Shown: positions 16,696-23,890 of the stretch, in pieces
Layout of the letters: each line of letters begins with the position of its first letter
Position numbering within the stretch: position 1 is the stretch's first letter
NCBI GenBank assembly: GCA_902790175.1
Contig: CADAQZ010000003.1
Location: forward strand, 1-61,602
Source: an uncultured Eubacteriales bacterium
GTDB lineage: Bacteria; Bacillota; Clostridia; Christensenellales; Aristaeellaceae
Reading direction: 5' to 3'
Length of the DNA stretch: 61,602 bases
Notes under the pieces: generated by a model
The model's database searches: none
The model's input: the letters and a program-made list of their open reading frames with translations, nothing else
Told to the model about the DNA's origin: nothing
Program-made: the position numbers and the translations under genes

Positions 16696-16746
16696 GTGAT
16701 CGAGACGAAGCGGCTGTTGCTGCGCGGACGGGAGGTTTTGAATTGA
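16696..16746 (+). pseudogene. 16-codon leader ORF resembling the start of a GNAT acetyltransferase
   Basis: After AAAGGGGAAG, a GTG opens 16 codons reading (M)IETKRLLLRGREVLN, close to the MIETERLLLR opening of RimJ/RimL-type GNAT acetyltransferases. It stops at TGA 16744-16746, which overlaps the TTG start of the next gene. It may be the stump of a lost acetyltransferase now acting as a translated leader; coincidence is not excluded. Confidence 0.4.
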
Positions 16747-17207
16747 CGCGGATACTGTTTGTGTGCCTGGGGAACATCTGTAGGTCCCCGATGGCGGAGT
16801 ATGTGATGAAAAAGCTGGTGAAGGACGCGGGGCGCGAGGCGGAGTTTGAAATCGCGTCGGCGGCCACGAGCACCGAGGAGATCGGCAATTCGCTGTATCC
16901 GCCGGCGCGGCGGGAACTGGCGAAGCACGGCATATCGTGCGCGGGCCACGCGGCGCGGCAGATGACCCGGGCCGATTACGACTATTACGATTATCTGGTG
17001 GGCATGGAGCCCTACAACATCCGCAACATGACGCGCATCGCCGGGGGCGACCCCGACGGCAAGATCCGCCTGCTGATGTCGTTTGCGGGCTCGGACGAGG
17101 CCATCGACGACCCCTGGTACACCGGGCGGTTCGAGGAGGTGTACGGGCAGATCCTGCGCGGGTGCAGGGGGATGCTGAGGGAGATCAGAGTTGAGAGTGG
17201 AGAGTGA
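16743..17207 (+). CDS. Low-molecular-weight protein tyrosine/arginine phosphatase
   Basis: 154 residues when started at TTG 16743, the normal LMW-PTP length. The P-loop CLGNICRSPMAE (C-x5-R-S) is at residues 8-19 and the general-acid loop DDPWYTG is near residue 120, so the catalytic set is complete. Family members dephosphorylate protein tyrosine or, in Firmicutes such as YwlE, arginine. GGGAGG lies 9 nt upstream of the TTG. An in-frame ATG at 16671 would add 24 unrelated residues and is disfavoured. The start overlaps the stop of a short leader ORF, suggesting coupled translation. The 3' end runs into heptamer repeats. Confidence 0.88.
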   Translation: MTRILFVCLGNICRSPMAEYVMKKLVKDAGREAEFEIASAATSTEEIGNSLYPPARRELAKHGISCAGHAARQMTRADYDYYDYLVGMEPYNIRNMTRIAGGDPDGKIRLLMSFAGSDEAIDDPWYTGRFEEVYGQILRGCRGMLREIRVESGE

Positions 17208-17294
17208 AGAGTGGAGAGTTTAGAGTGAAGAGTGGAGAGTTTAGAGTGAAGAGTGGAGAGTGGAGAGTTTAGAGTGGAGAGTGAAGAGTGTGGA
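17186..17294 (+). repeat. Purine-rich heptamer tract
   Basis: About fifteen imperfect heptamers of GAGAGTG/GAGAGTT/GAAGAGT type in tandem, starting in the last codons of the phosphatase gene. Confidence 0.8.
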
Positions 17295-17319
17295 GTTGAT
17301 AGCGGCTGCAGCACGTATA

Positions 17320-17366
17320 TCGTAGGGGCGGCGTTGCGCCGCCCGCCCAGCATCGCCGCCCCTACA
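17320..17366. repeat. GGGGCGGC palindrome
   Basis: GTAGGGGCGGCG (17322-17333) and CGCCGCCCCTAC (17354-17365) flank an internal GCGTTGCGC element. Same family as the hairpins at 12509, 21966, 43267 and 56460. Confidence 0.75.
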
Positions 17367-17395
17367 GAGATGGCGCGCGACAGCAGCATTTTTCA

Positions 17396-17452
17396 TTCCT
17401 AATTCCTCATTCCTAATTCCTCATTTTCCTCACGCCTCACGCCTAACTCAAA
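17396..17452 (-). repeat. Heptamer tract at the 3' end of lgt
   Basis: On the minus strand, repeats of GAGGAAT/TAGGAAT type encode the last residues of lgt and supply its stop. The tract faces the purine tract at 17186-17294 as the opposite arm of a broken inverted pair. Confidence 0.7.
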
Positions 17453-18343
17453 CATCGTGGCGACGTGTCCGGCCAGCGCGCCAAAGGCGGGGATCAGCGC
17501 GAGGGCGAGGCGGCCGGTGAGGCAGAGGGGGGCCATGATTAAAGCGCATACGAGCGCGGCGGCGGGAGCCGTCTTTTTTGCGCTGCGGCGCAGTACGAGC
17601 ACCGCGCAGAAGATCAGCGCCGCGAGGCTCAGCAGCTGCGACACGCGCAGCGAGCCGAGGTAGAGGCTGTCGGTGCGCAGGCCCTCCACCAGCGCGCGCT
17701 CCAGCGCGTAGAGGAACGCGTAGGAAAGCAGCGTGTCGCCGTCGCGCCGCGTGCGGCGGACCCTCTCCGAGGTCAGCAGCAACAGGACGATCGCCAGGCA
17801 CCACGCGGACTCGTAGAAGAAAGTGGCGTAGTGCCACTGGCCGTCGGCCTGTATGAACACGCTGATGGGGAAGCGGCGCTGCCATTCGTGCGCGGCGATC
17901 GCGCCGTAGGCCTCCTGGTTGACGAAGTTGCCCCAGCGGCCGATGCACTGGCCCAGCGCGATCGAGGGCGCGACGAGGTCCGCCAGCCGCAAATACGGCA
18001 GCTTCTTGCGCCGCGCGTAGAAGAGCCCCGCCAGCAGGCCGCCGATGATGCTGCCGTAAATGGCCATGCCGCCCTCCCAGATGTACAGCGCGCGGATGGG
18101 GTCGTCGGCGTAGGCCTTCCAGGAGAAGATGACGTAGTACAGCCGGGCGCAGACGATGCCCGCCGGGATGCACAGCAGCGCCAGGTCCAGCGCCGTCTCC
18201 TTCGGCACGCCCAGGCGCTTCTCCCGCGCCGATGCCAGCCAGACGCCCAGCGCCATCCCGCAGACCATGATGACGCCGTACCAGTGGATCTCCAGGCCGA
18301 AGAGGCGTATATAGTTGGAGCCAAATTGAACCAAAATCGTCAC
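17399..18343 (-). CDS. lgt: Prolipoprotein diacylglyceryl transferase (Lgt)
   Basis: About 314 residues with seven hydrophobic segments. The Lgt signature GRWGNFVNQEAYG is intact, as is the N-terminal HWYGVIM. Lgt transfers diacylglycerol from phosphatidylglycerol to the lipobox Cys of prelipoproteins in the membrane; lspA lies 4 kb away. The frame is open to a TTG at 18439, but that codon is the -35 element of a good promoter, so translation must start downstream: GTG 18343 is given, and TTG 18334 with GGAAG 8 nt upstream is an equal candidate. The C-terminus (ELGVRREENEELGMRN) is written in heptamer repeat and extends past the conserved family end. Confidence 0.9.
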   Translation of the reverse strand: MTILVQFGSNYIRLFGLEIHWYGVIMVCGMALGVWLASAREKRLGVPKETALDLALLCIPAGIVCARLYYVIFSWKAYADDPIRALYIWEGGMAIYGSIIGGLLAGLFYARRKKLPYLRLADLVAPSIALGQCIGRWGNFVNQEAYGAIAAHEWQRRFPISVFIQADGQWHYATFFYESAWCLAIVLLLLTSERVRRTRRDGDTLLSYAFLYALERALVEGLRTDSLYLGSLRVSQLLSLAALIFCAVLVLRRSAKKTAPAAALVCALIMAPLCLTGRLALALIPAFGALAGHVATMFELGVRREENEELGMRN

Positions 18344-18409
18344 TTCCAGACAAAATGCTGACTTGCCAGGATTGGCAGTCGAGGGGACAAAGTCCCCATC
18401 CACATAAAC

Positions 18410-18439
18410 ATTATAATCTTTATGGCACGAAAAAGTCAA
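18410..18439 (-). promoter_or_regulatory. Promoter for lgt
   Basis: Minus-strand TTGACT (18439-18434), 18-nt spacer, TATAAT (18415-18410). Confidence 0.7.
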
Positions 18440-18449
18440 CTCATGCGCA

Positions 18450-18478
18450 TTGAATCCTAACCGAATAGGGCGTATAAT
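18450..18478 (+). promoter_or_regulatory. Promoter for the division/surface cluster
   Basis: TTGAAT (18450-18455), 17-nt spacer, TATAAT (18473-18478); divergent from the lgt promoter, with 10 nt between the two -35 boxes. Confidence 0.7.
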
Positions 18479-18561
18479 ATAGAATACGATGGTTGTACCC
18501 TGTCCATGAATACCCTGCGGCGGGACGGGGTGAACACTACACCAGGTCGGGAGCGTGGGCT

Positions 18562-19743
18562 ATGCGCAGAAAGAGAGTGGCCGGCAGGTTTTACCTGTTC
18601 GTGTTGGCCTTGCTTGTGGTCGCGTTCCTGCTGCTAAGGCCGCTGCTGGTGATGCGCTCGAAGGAGACGGTCATCATGATGGCCAACGCGGCGCAGCGCC
18701 AGACGGTGGATTGCGTGATCATCCGCGACGAGACCGTGTTCTCCTCGGAGTCCACCGCCCGCGTGGAGTACATCGCGCCGGAGGATTCGCTGGTGGAGGT
18801 GGACGACAACGTCGCCAACCTGTACACCACCGGCTATTCCGAGAACCTGCTCAACGACCTGGAGGACACGCGCAAGAAGATACAGGACTACCACAAGCAG
18901 CTGCTGGCGAACATCGTGGATACGGAGCTCTACAAGCTGGACAGCGTGGTGAACTACATGGCGCTGGAGCTGAAGGAGCTGATCACGCGCCAGACCACCG
19001 GCAACCTCAAGACCGTGACCAGCCAGCTGGAGACGGCCATGGTGAACCGGCAGGACTACCTGCGCCAGAACAAGCGCGGCGACAACAAGCTGACCAAGCT
19101 CTACGACAAGGAGAATGCCGGCCTGTCCAGCATCCAGTCGTGGCGCAAGGTGGCCAAGGCCGAGCAGGCGGGCGTGGTGTCCTTCTACATCGACGGCTAC
19201 GAGAGCGACCTGACGCCCGAGGGCCTGAAGACGCTGTCGATCGCCGATGTGCGCGCGGTGCTGGCGGGCAGCAATTTGGCCAACACGCGGCAGACCCGCA
19301 TGAACGGCATCTACCGCATCGTAGACCAGGACCACTGGTTCGTAGCCGTGCTGGCCACCGGCAGCGCCTGGACGCCCGTGGTGGGCCAGGACAACTACTT
19401 CATGCAGATGGTGGGCTTCGACGACCTGATCTTCACGGCGTCGGTCTACAGCGTGCAGAAGGAGGGGGACACCACGCTGGCGGTGTTCGAGATCAAGGAC
19501 CCCATCGGCCCGCTGATCTACCGCCGAAGCGGCAAGGCCCAGTTCAACATCGAGCTGACCGGCCTGTCCGTGCGCGTGGAGGCGCTCTACAACCAGAACG
19601 GCCAGATGGGCGTGTGGGTGTACGACGTGCCCGGCGGCACGTTCGTGCCCGTGGAGGTGCTCTCCACAGACGGCTCCATCGCCATGATCCAGCCGCTCGT
19701 GGACGGCGCGCTGCAGCTGGGACAGACGGTATTGATTAAGTGA
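18562..19743 (+). CDS. HlyD-like membrane-anchored protein upstream of yggS-sepF
   Basis: 393 residues: one N-terminal membrane helix (about 11-30, YLFVLALLVVAFLLLRPLL), a biotinyl-lipoyl-like beta region (SSESTARVEYIAPEDSLVEVDDNVANLY), a helical hairpin (about 90-190) and a C-terminal beta domain. This is the shape of the HlyD-like proteins often found directly before yggS-sepF in Clostridia; no transporter partner is present, so a role in division or envelope is inferred from position only. ATG 18562 follows GGGAGC. yggS starts 19 nt downstream. Confidence 0.75.
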   Translation: MRRKRVAGRFYLFVLALLVVAFLLLRPLLVMRSKETVIMMANAAQRQTVDCVIIRDETVFSSESTARVEYIAPEDSLVEVDDNVANLYTTGYSENLLNDLEDTRKKIQDYHKQLLANIVDTELYKLDSVVNYMALELKELITRQTTGNLKTVTSQLETAMVNRQDYLRQNKRGDNKLTKLYDKENAGLSSIQSWRKVAKAEQAGVVSFYIDGYESDLTPEGLKTLSIADVRAVLAGSNLANTRQTRMNGIYRIVDQDHWFVAVLATGSAWTPVVGQDNYFMQMVGFDDLIFTASVYSVQKEGDTTLAVFEIKDPIGPLIYRRSGKAQFNIELTGLSVRVEALYNQNGQMGVWVYDVPGGTFVPVEVLSTDGSIAMIQPLVDGALQLGQTVLIK

Positions 19744-19761
19744 GAAGTCGGAGACGATAAA

Positions 19762-20448
19762 GTGGACCGCGAAGATTTGTTGCTGAATATCGCCGAGTGG
19801 CGCTCGCGCATCGGCGAGGCGTCCGCGAAGTGGGGCGGGTGCGAGATCTGCGCCGTCAGCAAGACGGTGGACCCCGAGACCATCAACCTGGCCTGGGACG
19901 GCGGCATCCGCGTCCTGGGCGAAAACCGGGTGCAGGAGCTGCTGGGCAAGCTGGACGCGCTGAACCCCGGCTACGACATCCACCTGATCGGCCAGCTGCA
20001 GACCAACAAGGTCAAGTACATCGTCGACAAGGTGGCCATGATCCAGTCGGTGGACCGCGAGGCCCTCGCCCGGGAGATCTCCCGCCGCGCCGAGCAGGCC
20101 GGGGTGAAGATGCCGGTGCTGGTGCAGGTGAACATCGCCCGCGAGGCGCAGAAGGCGGGCGTGGACGAGGAGGAGCTCGTGCCGCTTCTGAAGCTGTGCG
20201 GCGAGTTGCCGGGGTTGAAGGTGCGGGGGTTGATGGCCATCATGCCCATCGCCGACGACCCGGAGGACGTGAGGCCGTACTTTCGACGCATGCGCGACTG
20301 GTTCGAGCGGCTCCGGGACATGAATTTGAACAACATCGAGATGCAGACCCTGTCGATGGGCATGTCCGACGACGCGATCGTCGCCGCGCAGGAGGGCGCG
20401 ACGATGGTGCGGCTGGGCCGGGCCCTGTTCGGCGCGAGGCATTACTGA
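19762..20448 (+). CDS. yggS: YggS family pyridoxal-phosphate homeostasis protein
   Basis: 228 residues, normal for YggS/YlmE/PROSC. The PLP-binding lysine is in ICAVSKTVDPETI (VSK), and the family motifs GENRVQE, HLIGQLQTNK and LSMGMSDD are all present. YggS binds PLP and balances B6 vitamers and amino-acid pools without a known enzymatic activity. In Gram-positive bacteria it usually stands directly before sepF, as here. The start is GTG 19762 after GGAGA. The downstream gap to sepF is 33 nt. Confidence 0.92.
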   Translation: MDREDLLLNIAEWRSRIGEASAKWGGCEICAVSKTVDPETINLAWDGGIRVLGENRVQELLGKLDALNPGYDIHLIGQLQTNKVKYIVDKVAMIQSVDREALAREISRRAEQAGVKMPVLVQVNIAREAQKAGVDEEELVPLLKLCGELPGLKVRGLMAIMPIADDPEDVRPYFRRMRDWFERLRDMNLNNIEMQTLSMGMSDDAIVAAQEGATMVRLGRALFGARHY

Positions 20449-20481
20449 TTTCTTCATAAGCAGATTTGGGAGTGAAAATCC

Positions 20482-21219
20482 ATGGCGCGCAATAAATCCG
20501 GTGGCTTCAACAAGCTGTTGAACTTCATAGGCCTGGTGGACGACGAGGACACCCGCGACACCTACGGCGAGGAGTATTCCGAGGGCTACGGCCGACAGTC
20601 GGGCTATTCCCCGTCGCGGCAGTCCCGCGCGGCGAGCGGCCGCAGCGCGGCCTATTCCCGGCAGGCGGACGCGGGCAGGCCGTCCGGCCGCATGCCCGAT
20701 TCCGGCAGCCGCAGCCGCTACGATGCCCCCAGCCGCTATCCGAGCCGCTACGAGAGCCGGAGTTCGTCCGTGCCCAGCCGCGCCGCGCGGGGCTACGACG
20801 ACTATCGCGTGGGCGAGCGGCGCACGCAGTCGCGCTTTGACGACAGCGGCTACGGCTCCCGCACCCAGCGCGAGCCCTCCCGCTACAACCAGCCCGATTC
20901 CCGCTACAGCAGCGCCAACGTGCCCCAGCGGACCGCGCCGCAGCGCATGCGCGTCAGCCCGCGCTCGCGCACGGTGATGTACTCGCTGCACACGCTGGAG
21001 GACTGCTGCGAGGTGATCGATCAGCTGATCGCGAACAACACCGTGGTGCTGACGATGGACGAGCTGGACGGCCGCCTGCTGCAGCGCGCGGTGGACACGC
21101 TCTCCGGCGCGGTGTTCGCGCTGCACGCCTCCATCCGAAAGGCCTCGGACAAGACCTACCTGGTCGCGCCGATGTCCGTGGAGATCAACGAGGCGTACGA
21201 CATGGATCGCCGATTCTAG
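20482..21219 (+). CDS. sepF: Cell division protein SepF
   Basis: 245 residues, longer than most SepF proteins. The N-terminal amphipathic membrane helix with LLNFIGLVDDEDT is typical. The C-terminal SepF core (about 165-245) has LHTLEDCCEVIDQLIANNTVVLTMDELD and RAVDTLSGAVFAL. Between them lies a linker of about 125 residues dominated by Arg, Ser, Tyr, Pro and Gly. SepF anchors FtsZ to the membrane through its core and N-terminal helix. ATG 20482 is 33 nt after yggS. Confidence 0.93.
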   Translation: MARNKSGGFNKLLNFIGLVDDEDTRDTYGEEYSEGYGRQSGYSPSRQSRAASGRSAAYSRQADAGRPSGRMPDSGSRSRYDAPSRYPSRYESRSSSVPSRAARGYDDYRVGERRTQSRFDDSGYGSRTQREPSRYNQPDSRYSSANVPQRTAPQRMRVSPRSRTVMYSLHTLEDCCEVIDQLIANNTVVLTMDELDGRLLQRAVDTLSGAVFALHASIRKASDKTYLVAPMSVEINEAYDMDRRF

Positions 21220-21310
21220 AGAAATATGGCGGCAATGGAAAATAAATCGTAACGTCGCGTTATGCGGCAGGAAACCGGCGCGCGGGCGTCGAAGGTAAAT
21301 GAGATAGTTT

Positions 21311-21338
21311 TTGTTTTGCACACAATAACGCATATACA
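21311..21338 (+). promoter_or_regulatory. Possible promoter for divIVA
   Basis: TTGTTT (21311-21316), 16-nt spacer, TATACA (21333-21338), within the 145-nt gap between sepF and divIVA. Confidence 0.4.
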
Positions 21339-21364
21339 TCAGCGATGAAAGGACGGGTTTGGAT

Positions 21365-21946
21365 ATGGCGATCAGCGTTAGGGACATTCAGGAGAAGGAA
21401 TTTGGCACGCAGGCCAGCGGCGGCTACAACATCGAGCAGGTGGACGATTTCCTGGACGAGATCTCCGAGCAGATGGCGGCCCTGGTGCGCGAGAACCTGG
21501 AGCTGAACAAGCAGATCAAGGCGCTGGAGGCTGACGTGAAGGCCGCGCAGCTGGCCGCCGAGGCCGCCGAGGCCAAGACGCCGGACTACAACGAGAAGAG
21601 CTACTTTGCCAACCTGCAGAACGCCATGCGCGAGAGCCTGATCGGCGCGCAGCGCATCGCGGACGAGACCATGGAGGAGGCCAACCGCAAGGCCCAGAAG
21701 ACCGTGGGCGACGCCCAGGTGCAGGCCGACCAGATCACCGTGTCCGCCAAGGAGAAGGCCGACGCGCTGCTGAGCCAGGCCCAGCAGGAGGCCGACCAGC
21801 TGACCGCCGACGCCCAGGGCCGCCTGGATACGCTGGAGAAGAAGTACGAGGCGCTGAAGACCGCCGCCGCGAACTACAAGGCGGAGTTCAACCGCATCCT
21901 CGACCAGCAGGCCACCGCGCTGCGGGAGAGCACCGGGCTGTTCTGA
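21365..21946 (+). CDS. divIVA: DivIVA domain protein
   Basis: 193 residues. The N-terminal DivIVA membrane-binding domain is clear: ISVRDIQEKEFGTQASGGYN and VDDFLDEISEQMAAL. A long, mostly alpha-helical coiled coil rich in Ala, Glu, Lys and Gln follows. DivIVA-like proteins mark curved membrane at poles and septa and organise division or wall growth. ATG 21365 is used; a TTG at 21359 is closer to the AAAGGA Shine-Dalgarno and would add two residues. A perfect GGGGCGGC hairpin follows the stop. Confidence 0.9.
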   Translation: MAISVRDIQEKEFGTQASGGYNIEQVDDFLDEISEQMAALVRENLELNKQIKALEADVKAAQLAAEAAEAKTPDYNEKSYFANLQNAMRESLIGAQRIADETMEEANRKAQKTVGDAQVQADQITVSAKEKADALLSQAQQEADQLTADAQGRLDTLEKKYEALKTAAANYKAEFNRILDQQATALRESTGLF

Positions 21947-21965
21947 TCCCAAGAGAGTTCCACCC

Positions 21966-21998
21966 AATGCAGGGGCGGCGCATCGCCGCCCCTGCATT
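21966..21998. terminator. GGGGCGGC hairpin between divIVA and the DUF5665 gene
   Basis: A perfect 15-bp stem, AATGCAGGGGCGGCG with its complement, and a 3-nt loop (CAT), not followed by a T-run. Repeat-family member; termination is uncertain. Confidence 0.6.
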
Positions 21999-22061
21999 GA
22001 CGTGGTTTGCATAATCCCGCCCACGTCTGGAAAATCTAACCATCCGAGGGGGTGGTGGGGC

Positions 22062-22334
22062 ATGACCGGGCGGGACCGGGAGCGCATCGACCGGCTGATC
22101 GCCACGCTGGAGCGGATGCGCCTGGACGAATACGTGGAGTACGTGAGCAACCGGCGGCGCATGATCGGCAGGAGCATACTGTACGGCGCGTGCCGCGGCC
22201 TGGGGTTCACGCTGGGTTTTTCGGTGCTGGGAGCGCTGCTGGCGGCGCTGCTGCGCGCCGTGGTGACGGAGAACATACCGCTGATCGGCGGTTTCCTGGC
22301 GGAGGTCATACGTGCGATTGAGGCGAGGATGTAG
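22062..22334 (+). CDS. Small DUF5665-like membrane protein
   Basis: 90 residues: a charged N-terminal helix (LEKI/LERMRLDEYVEYVSNRRRM pattern), then ILYGACRGLGFTLGFSVLGALLAALLRAV, a single membrane span with the glycine spacing of DUF5665 proteins, and a short hydrophobic tail. The function is unknown. ATG 22062 follows GGTGGGG. Its last 23 nt overlap lspA, so the two are probably coupled, which ties this small protein to lipoprotein processing or division by context only. Confidence 0.7.
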   Translation: MTGRDRERIDRLIATLERMRLDEYVEYVSNRRRMIGRSILYGACRGLGFTLGFSVLGALLAALLRAVVTENIPLIGGFLAEVIRAIEARM

Positions 22335-22770
22335 GGGCGCGTGGATCGCGCTGGCGGCGGTGCTCGTCGACCGCCTGACGAAGGCGGCGGCGCGCGCGTC
22401 GAACAGGCGCAGCCCGCTGATCCCGGGGATCGTGAACCTGCGGCCCGTGGAAAACCGGGGCGTGGCCTTTTCGATGCTCTGGGGAAGGCCGCTGCTGCTG
22501 GCGCTGTTCACGGCGGCGCTGATCGCCGGGGTCGTGGGCTGGCTGATCGCCCGGCCCGGGGCCCCGCGGCTCACGCGCGTCGGCCTTTGGCTGATCGTCG
22601 GCGGCGGGCTGGGCAACCTCTACGACCGCCTCTTCTACGGCAGCGTGACCGACTTCATCGACCTCGCCTTTGTGCGCTTCGCGGTGTTCAACGCCGCCGA
22701 CGTGTTCATCTGCGTCGGCGCGGCGCTGGTGGTGATAAGCGCGTGGAGAAACGAGAGAAAGGGGACCTGA
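22312..22770 (+). CDS. lspA: Lipoprotein signal peptidase (signal peptidase II)
   Basis: 152 residues with four hydrophobic segments. The two catalytic aspartates of this aspartyl peptidase are in GNLYDRLFYGSVTDFID and FNAADVFI, and the conserved RPVENRGVAF stretch is present. LspA removes signal peptides from prolipoproteins after Lgt has modified the Cys. GTG 22312 is 5 nt after GGAGGT. Its stop codon lies inside a perfect 17-bp hairpin that separates it from rluD. Confidence 0.93.
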   Translation: MRLRRGCRGAWIALAAVLVDRLTKAAARASNRRSPLIPGIVNLRPVENRGVAFSMLWGRPLLLALFTAALIAGVVGWLIARPGAPRLTRVGLWLIVGGGLGNLYDRLFYGSVTDFIDLAFVRFAVFNAADVFICVGAALVVISAWRNERKGT

Positions 22771-22800
22771 TTTGGCGAGCGAAGCTCGCCAAATCAGGTC
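22764..22800 (+). repeat. Perfect 17-bp GAA-loop hairpin over the lspA stop codon
   Basis: GACCTGATTTGGCGAGC (22764-22780), loop GAA, exact complement (22784-22800). The tip reads GCGAAGC, a known extra-stable DNA mini-hairpin. No T-run follows, so an intrinsic terminator is unlikely. Confidence 0.75.
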
Positions 22801-22801
22801 T

Positions 22802-23728
22802 ATGATACCTATGGCCAATACCATCATCGAATGTATCGTTCCTGCCGAAGCGGAGGGCGAGCGTCTTGACGTGTTCGCGGCGAAGGCGGCGGGCGTGACG
22901 CGCTCGCGCGCAGGCGCGCTGATTCGCGAGGGCCGCGTGCGCGTGGACGGCGAGGCGCGCGCGAAGGCCGGCTTTGTGCTGAGGGGCGGCATGGCCGTGC
23001 GCGTGGAGGTGCCCGAGGCGGCCCCCGCGGCGGCGCAGCCGGAGGACATCGCGCTGGACATCCTCTACCAGGACGAGGACATGGCCGTGGTGTTCAAGCC
23101 CTCGGGCATGGTGGTGCATCCGGCGGCGGGCAACGAGAGCGGCACGCTGGTGAACGCGCTGCTGGCGCGGCTGGACAACCTGTCCGGCATCGGTGGGGAG
23201 ATCCGCCCCGGCATCGTGCACCGCATCGACAAGGATACGTCGGGCCTCTTGCTGGTGGCGAAGAACGACATGGCGCACCTGTCGCTGTCCGAGCAGATCA
23301 AAGCGCATACGGTGCAGCGGGCCTACAGGGCCATCGTGATCGGCGGCTTTAAGGAGGCCGAGGGCACCGTCGTCGGGCCCATCGGACGGCATCCCACCGA
23401 CCGCAAGCGCATGGCCATCGTGCCGAACGGCCGCGAGGCCCAGACACACTGGACGGTGCTGGAGCCGCTGCGGGGCGCGACGCTGATCGAGGCGCGGCTG
23501 ACCACCGGGCGCACGCACCAGATCCGCGTGCACATGGCCTCCATCGGCCATCCCGTGCTGGGCGATCCGGTGTATGGGCCGAAGAAGTCGCCCTATCCGG
23601 TGGCGGGCGGGCAGCTGCTGCACGCCTTCCGGATCGGCTTCGAGCACCCCCGCACCGGCGAGCACATGCTGTTCGAGGCCGAGCCCGAGCCCCGCTTCAC
23701 CCAGTGGCTGCAGAAGTTGAGGCAGTAG
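22802..23728 (+). CDS. RluD-type 23S rRNA pseudouridine synthase
   Basis: About 308 residues. An S4 RNA-binding domain at the N-terminus (GERLDVFAAKAAGVTRSRAGALIREGRVRVDG) is followed by the RluA/RluD catalytic domain with GIVHRIDKDTSGLLLVAKN (catalytic Asp), TGRTHQIRVHMASIGHPVLGDPVYG and a C-terminal LLHAFRIGF. It makes pseudouridine in 23S rRNA; the exact sites are inferred by family. In Firmicutes this gene (ylyB/rluD) usually follows lspA, as here. Candidate starts are ATG 22802 and ATG 22811; neither has a strong Shine-Dalgarno because the preceding hairpin occupies that space. Confidence 0.9.
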   Translation: MIPMANTIIECIVPAEAEGERLDVFAAKAAGVTRSRAGALIREGRVRVDGEARAKAGFVLRGGMAVRVEVPEAAPAAAQPEDIALDILYQDEDMAVVFKPSGMVVHPAAGNESGTLVNALLARLDNLSGIGGEIRPGIVHRIDKDTSGLLLVAKNDMAHLSLSEQIKAHTVQRAYRAIVIGGFKEAEGTVVGPIGRHPTDRKRMAIVPNGREAQTHWTVLEPLRGATLIEARLTTGRTHQIRVHMASIGHPVLGDPVYGPKKSPYPVAGGQLLHAFRIGFEHPRTGEHMLFEAEPEPRFTQWLQKLRQ

Positions 23729-23829
23729 GCTGCCAACCCGCGATTGCCATCGGGAATGACAAGCGGGGAATAGTGACTGTAAAAATTGCAATAATATGAA
23801 ATAATATTTCCAATATATTACAATTTTGC

Positions 23830-23858
23830 TTGAAAAACCCTCCCGGTTGTGCTAAAAT
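23830..23858 (+). promoter_or_regulatory. Promoter for the L,D-transpeptidase gene
   Basis: TTGAAA (23830-23835), 17-nt spacer, TAAAAT (23853-23858), in an AT-rich intergenic patch. Confidence 0.7.
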
Positions 23859-23890
23859 GGATGCACCATTGAGCAAACGGGGGGATTCTT

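Noticed and set aside
18344-18439. Lgt starting at the upstream TTG 18439
   Set aside because: That TTG is the first three bases of the -35 hexamer of the lgt promoter, so it is not transcribed.
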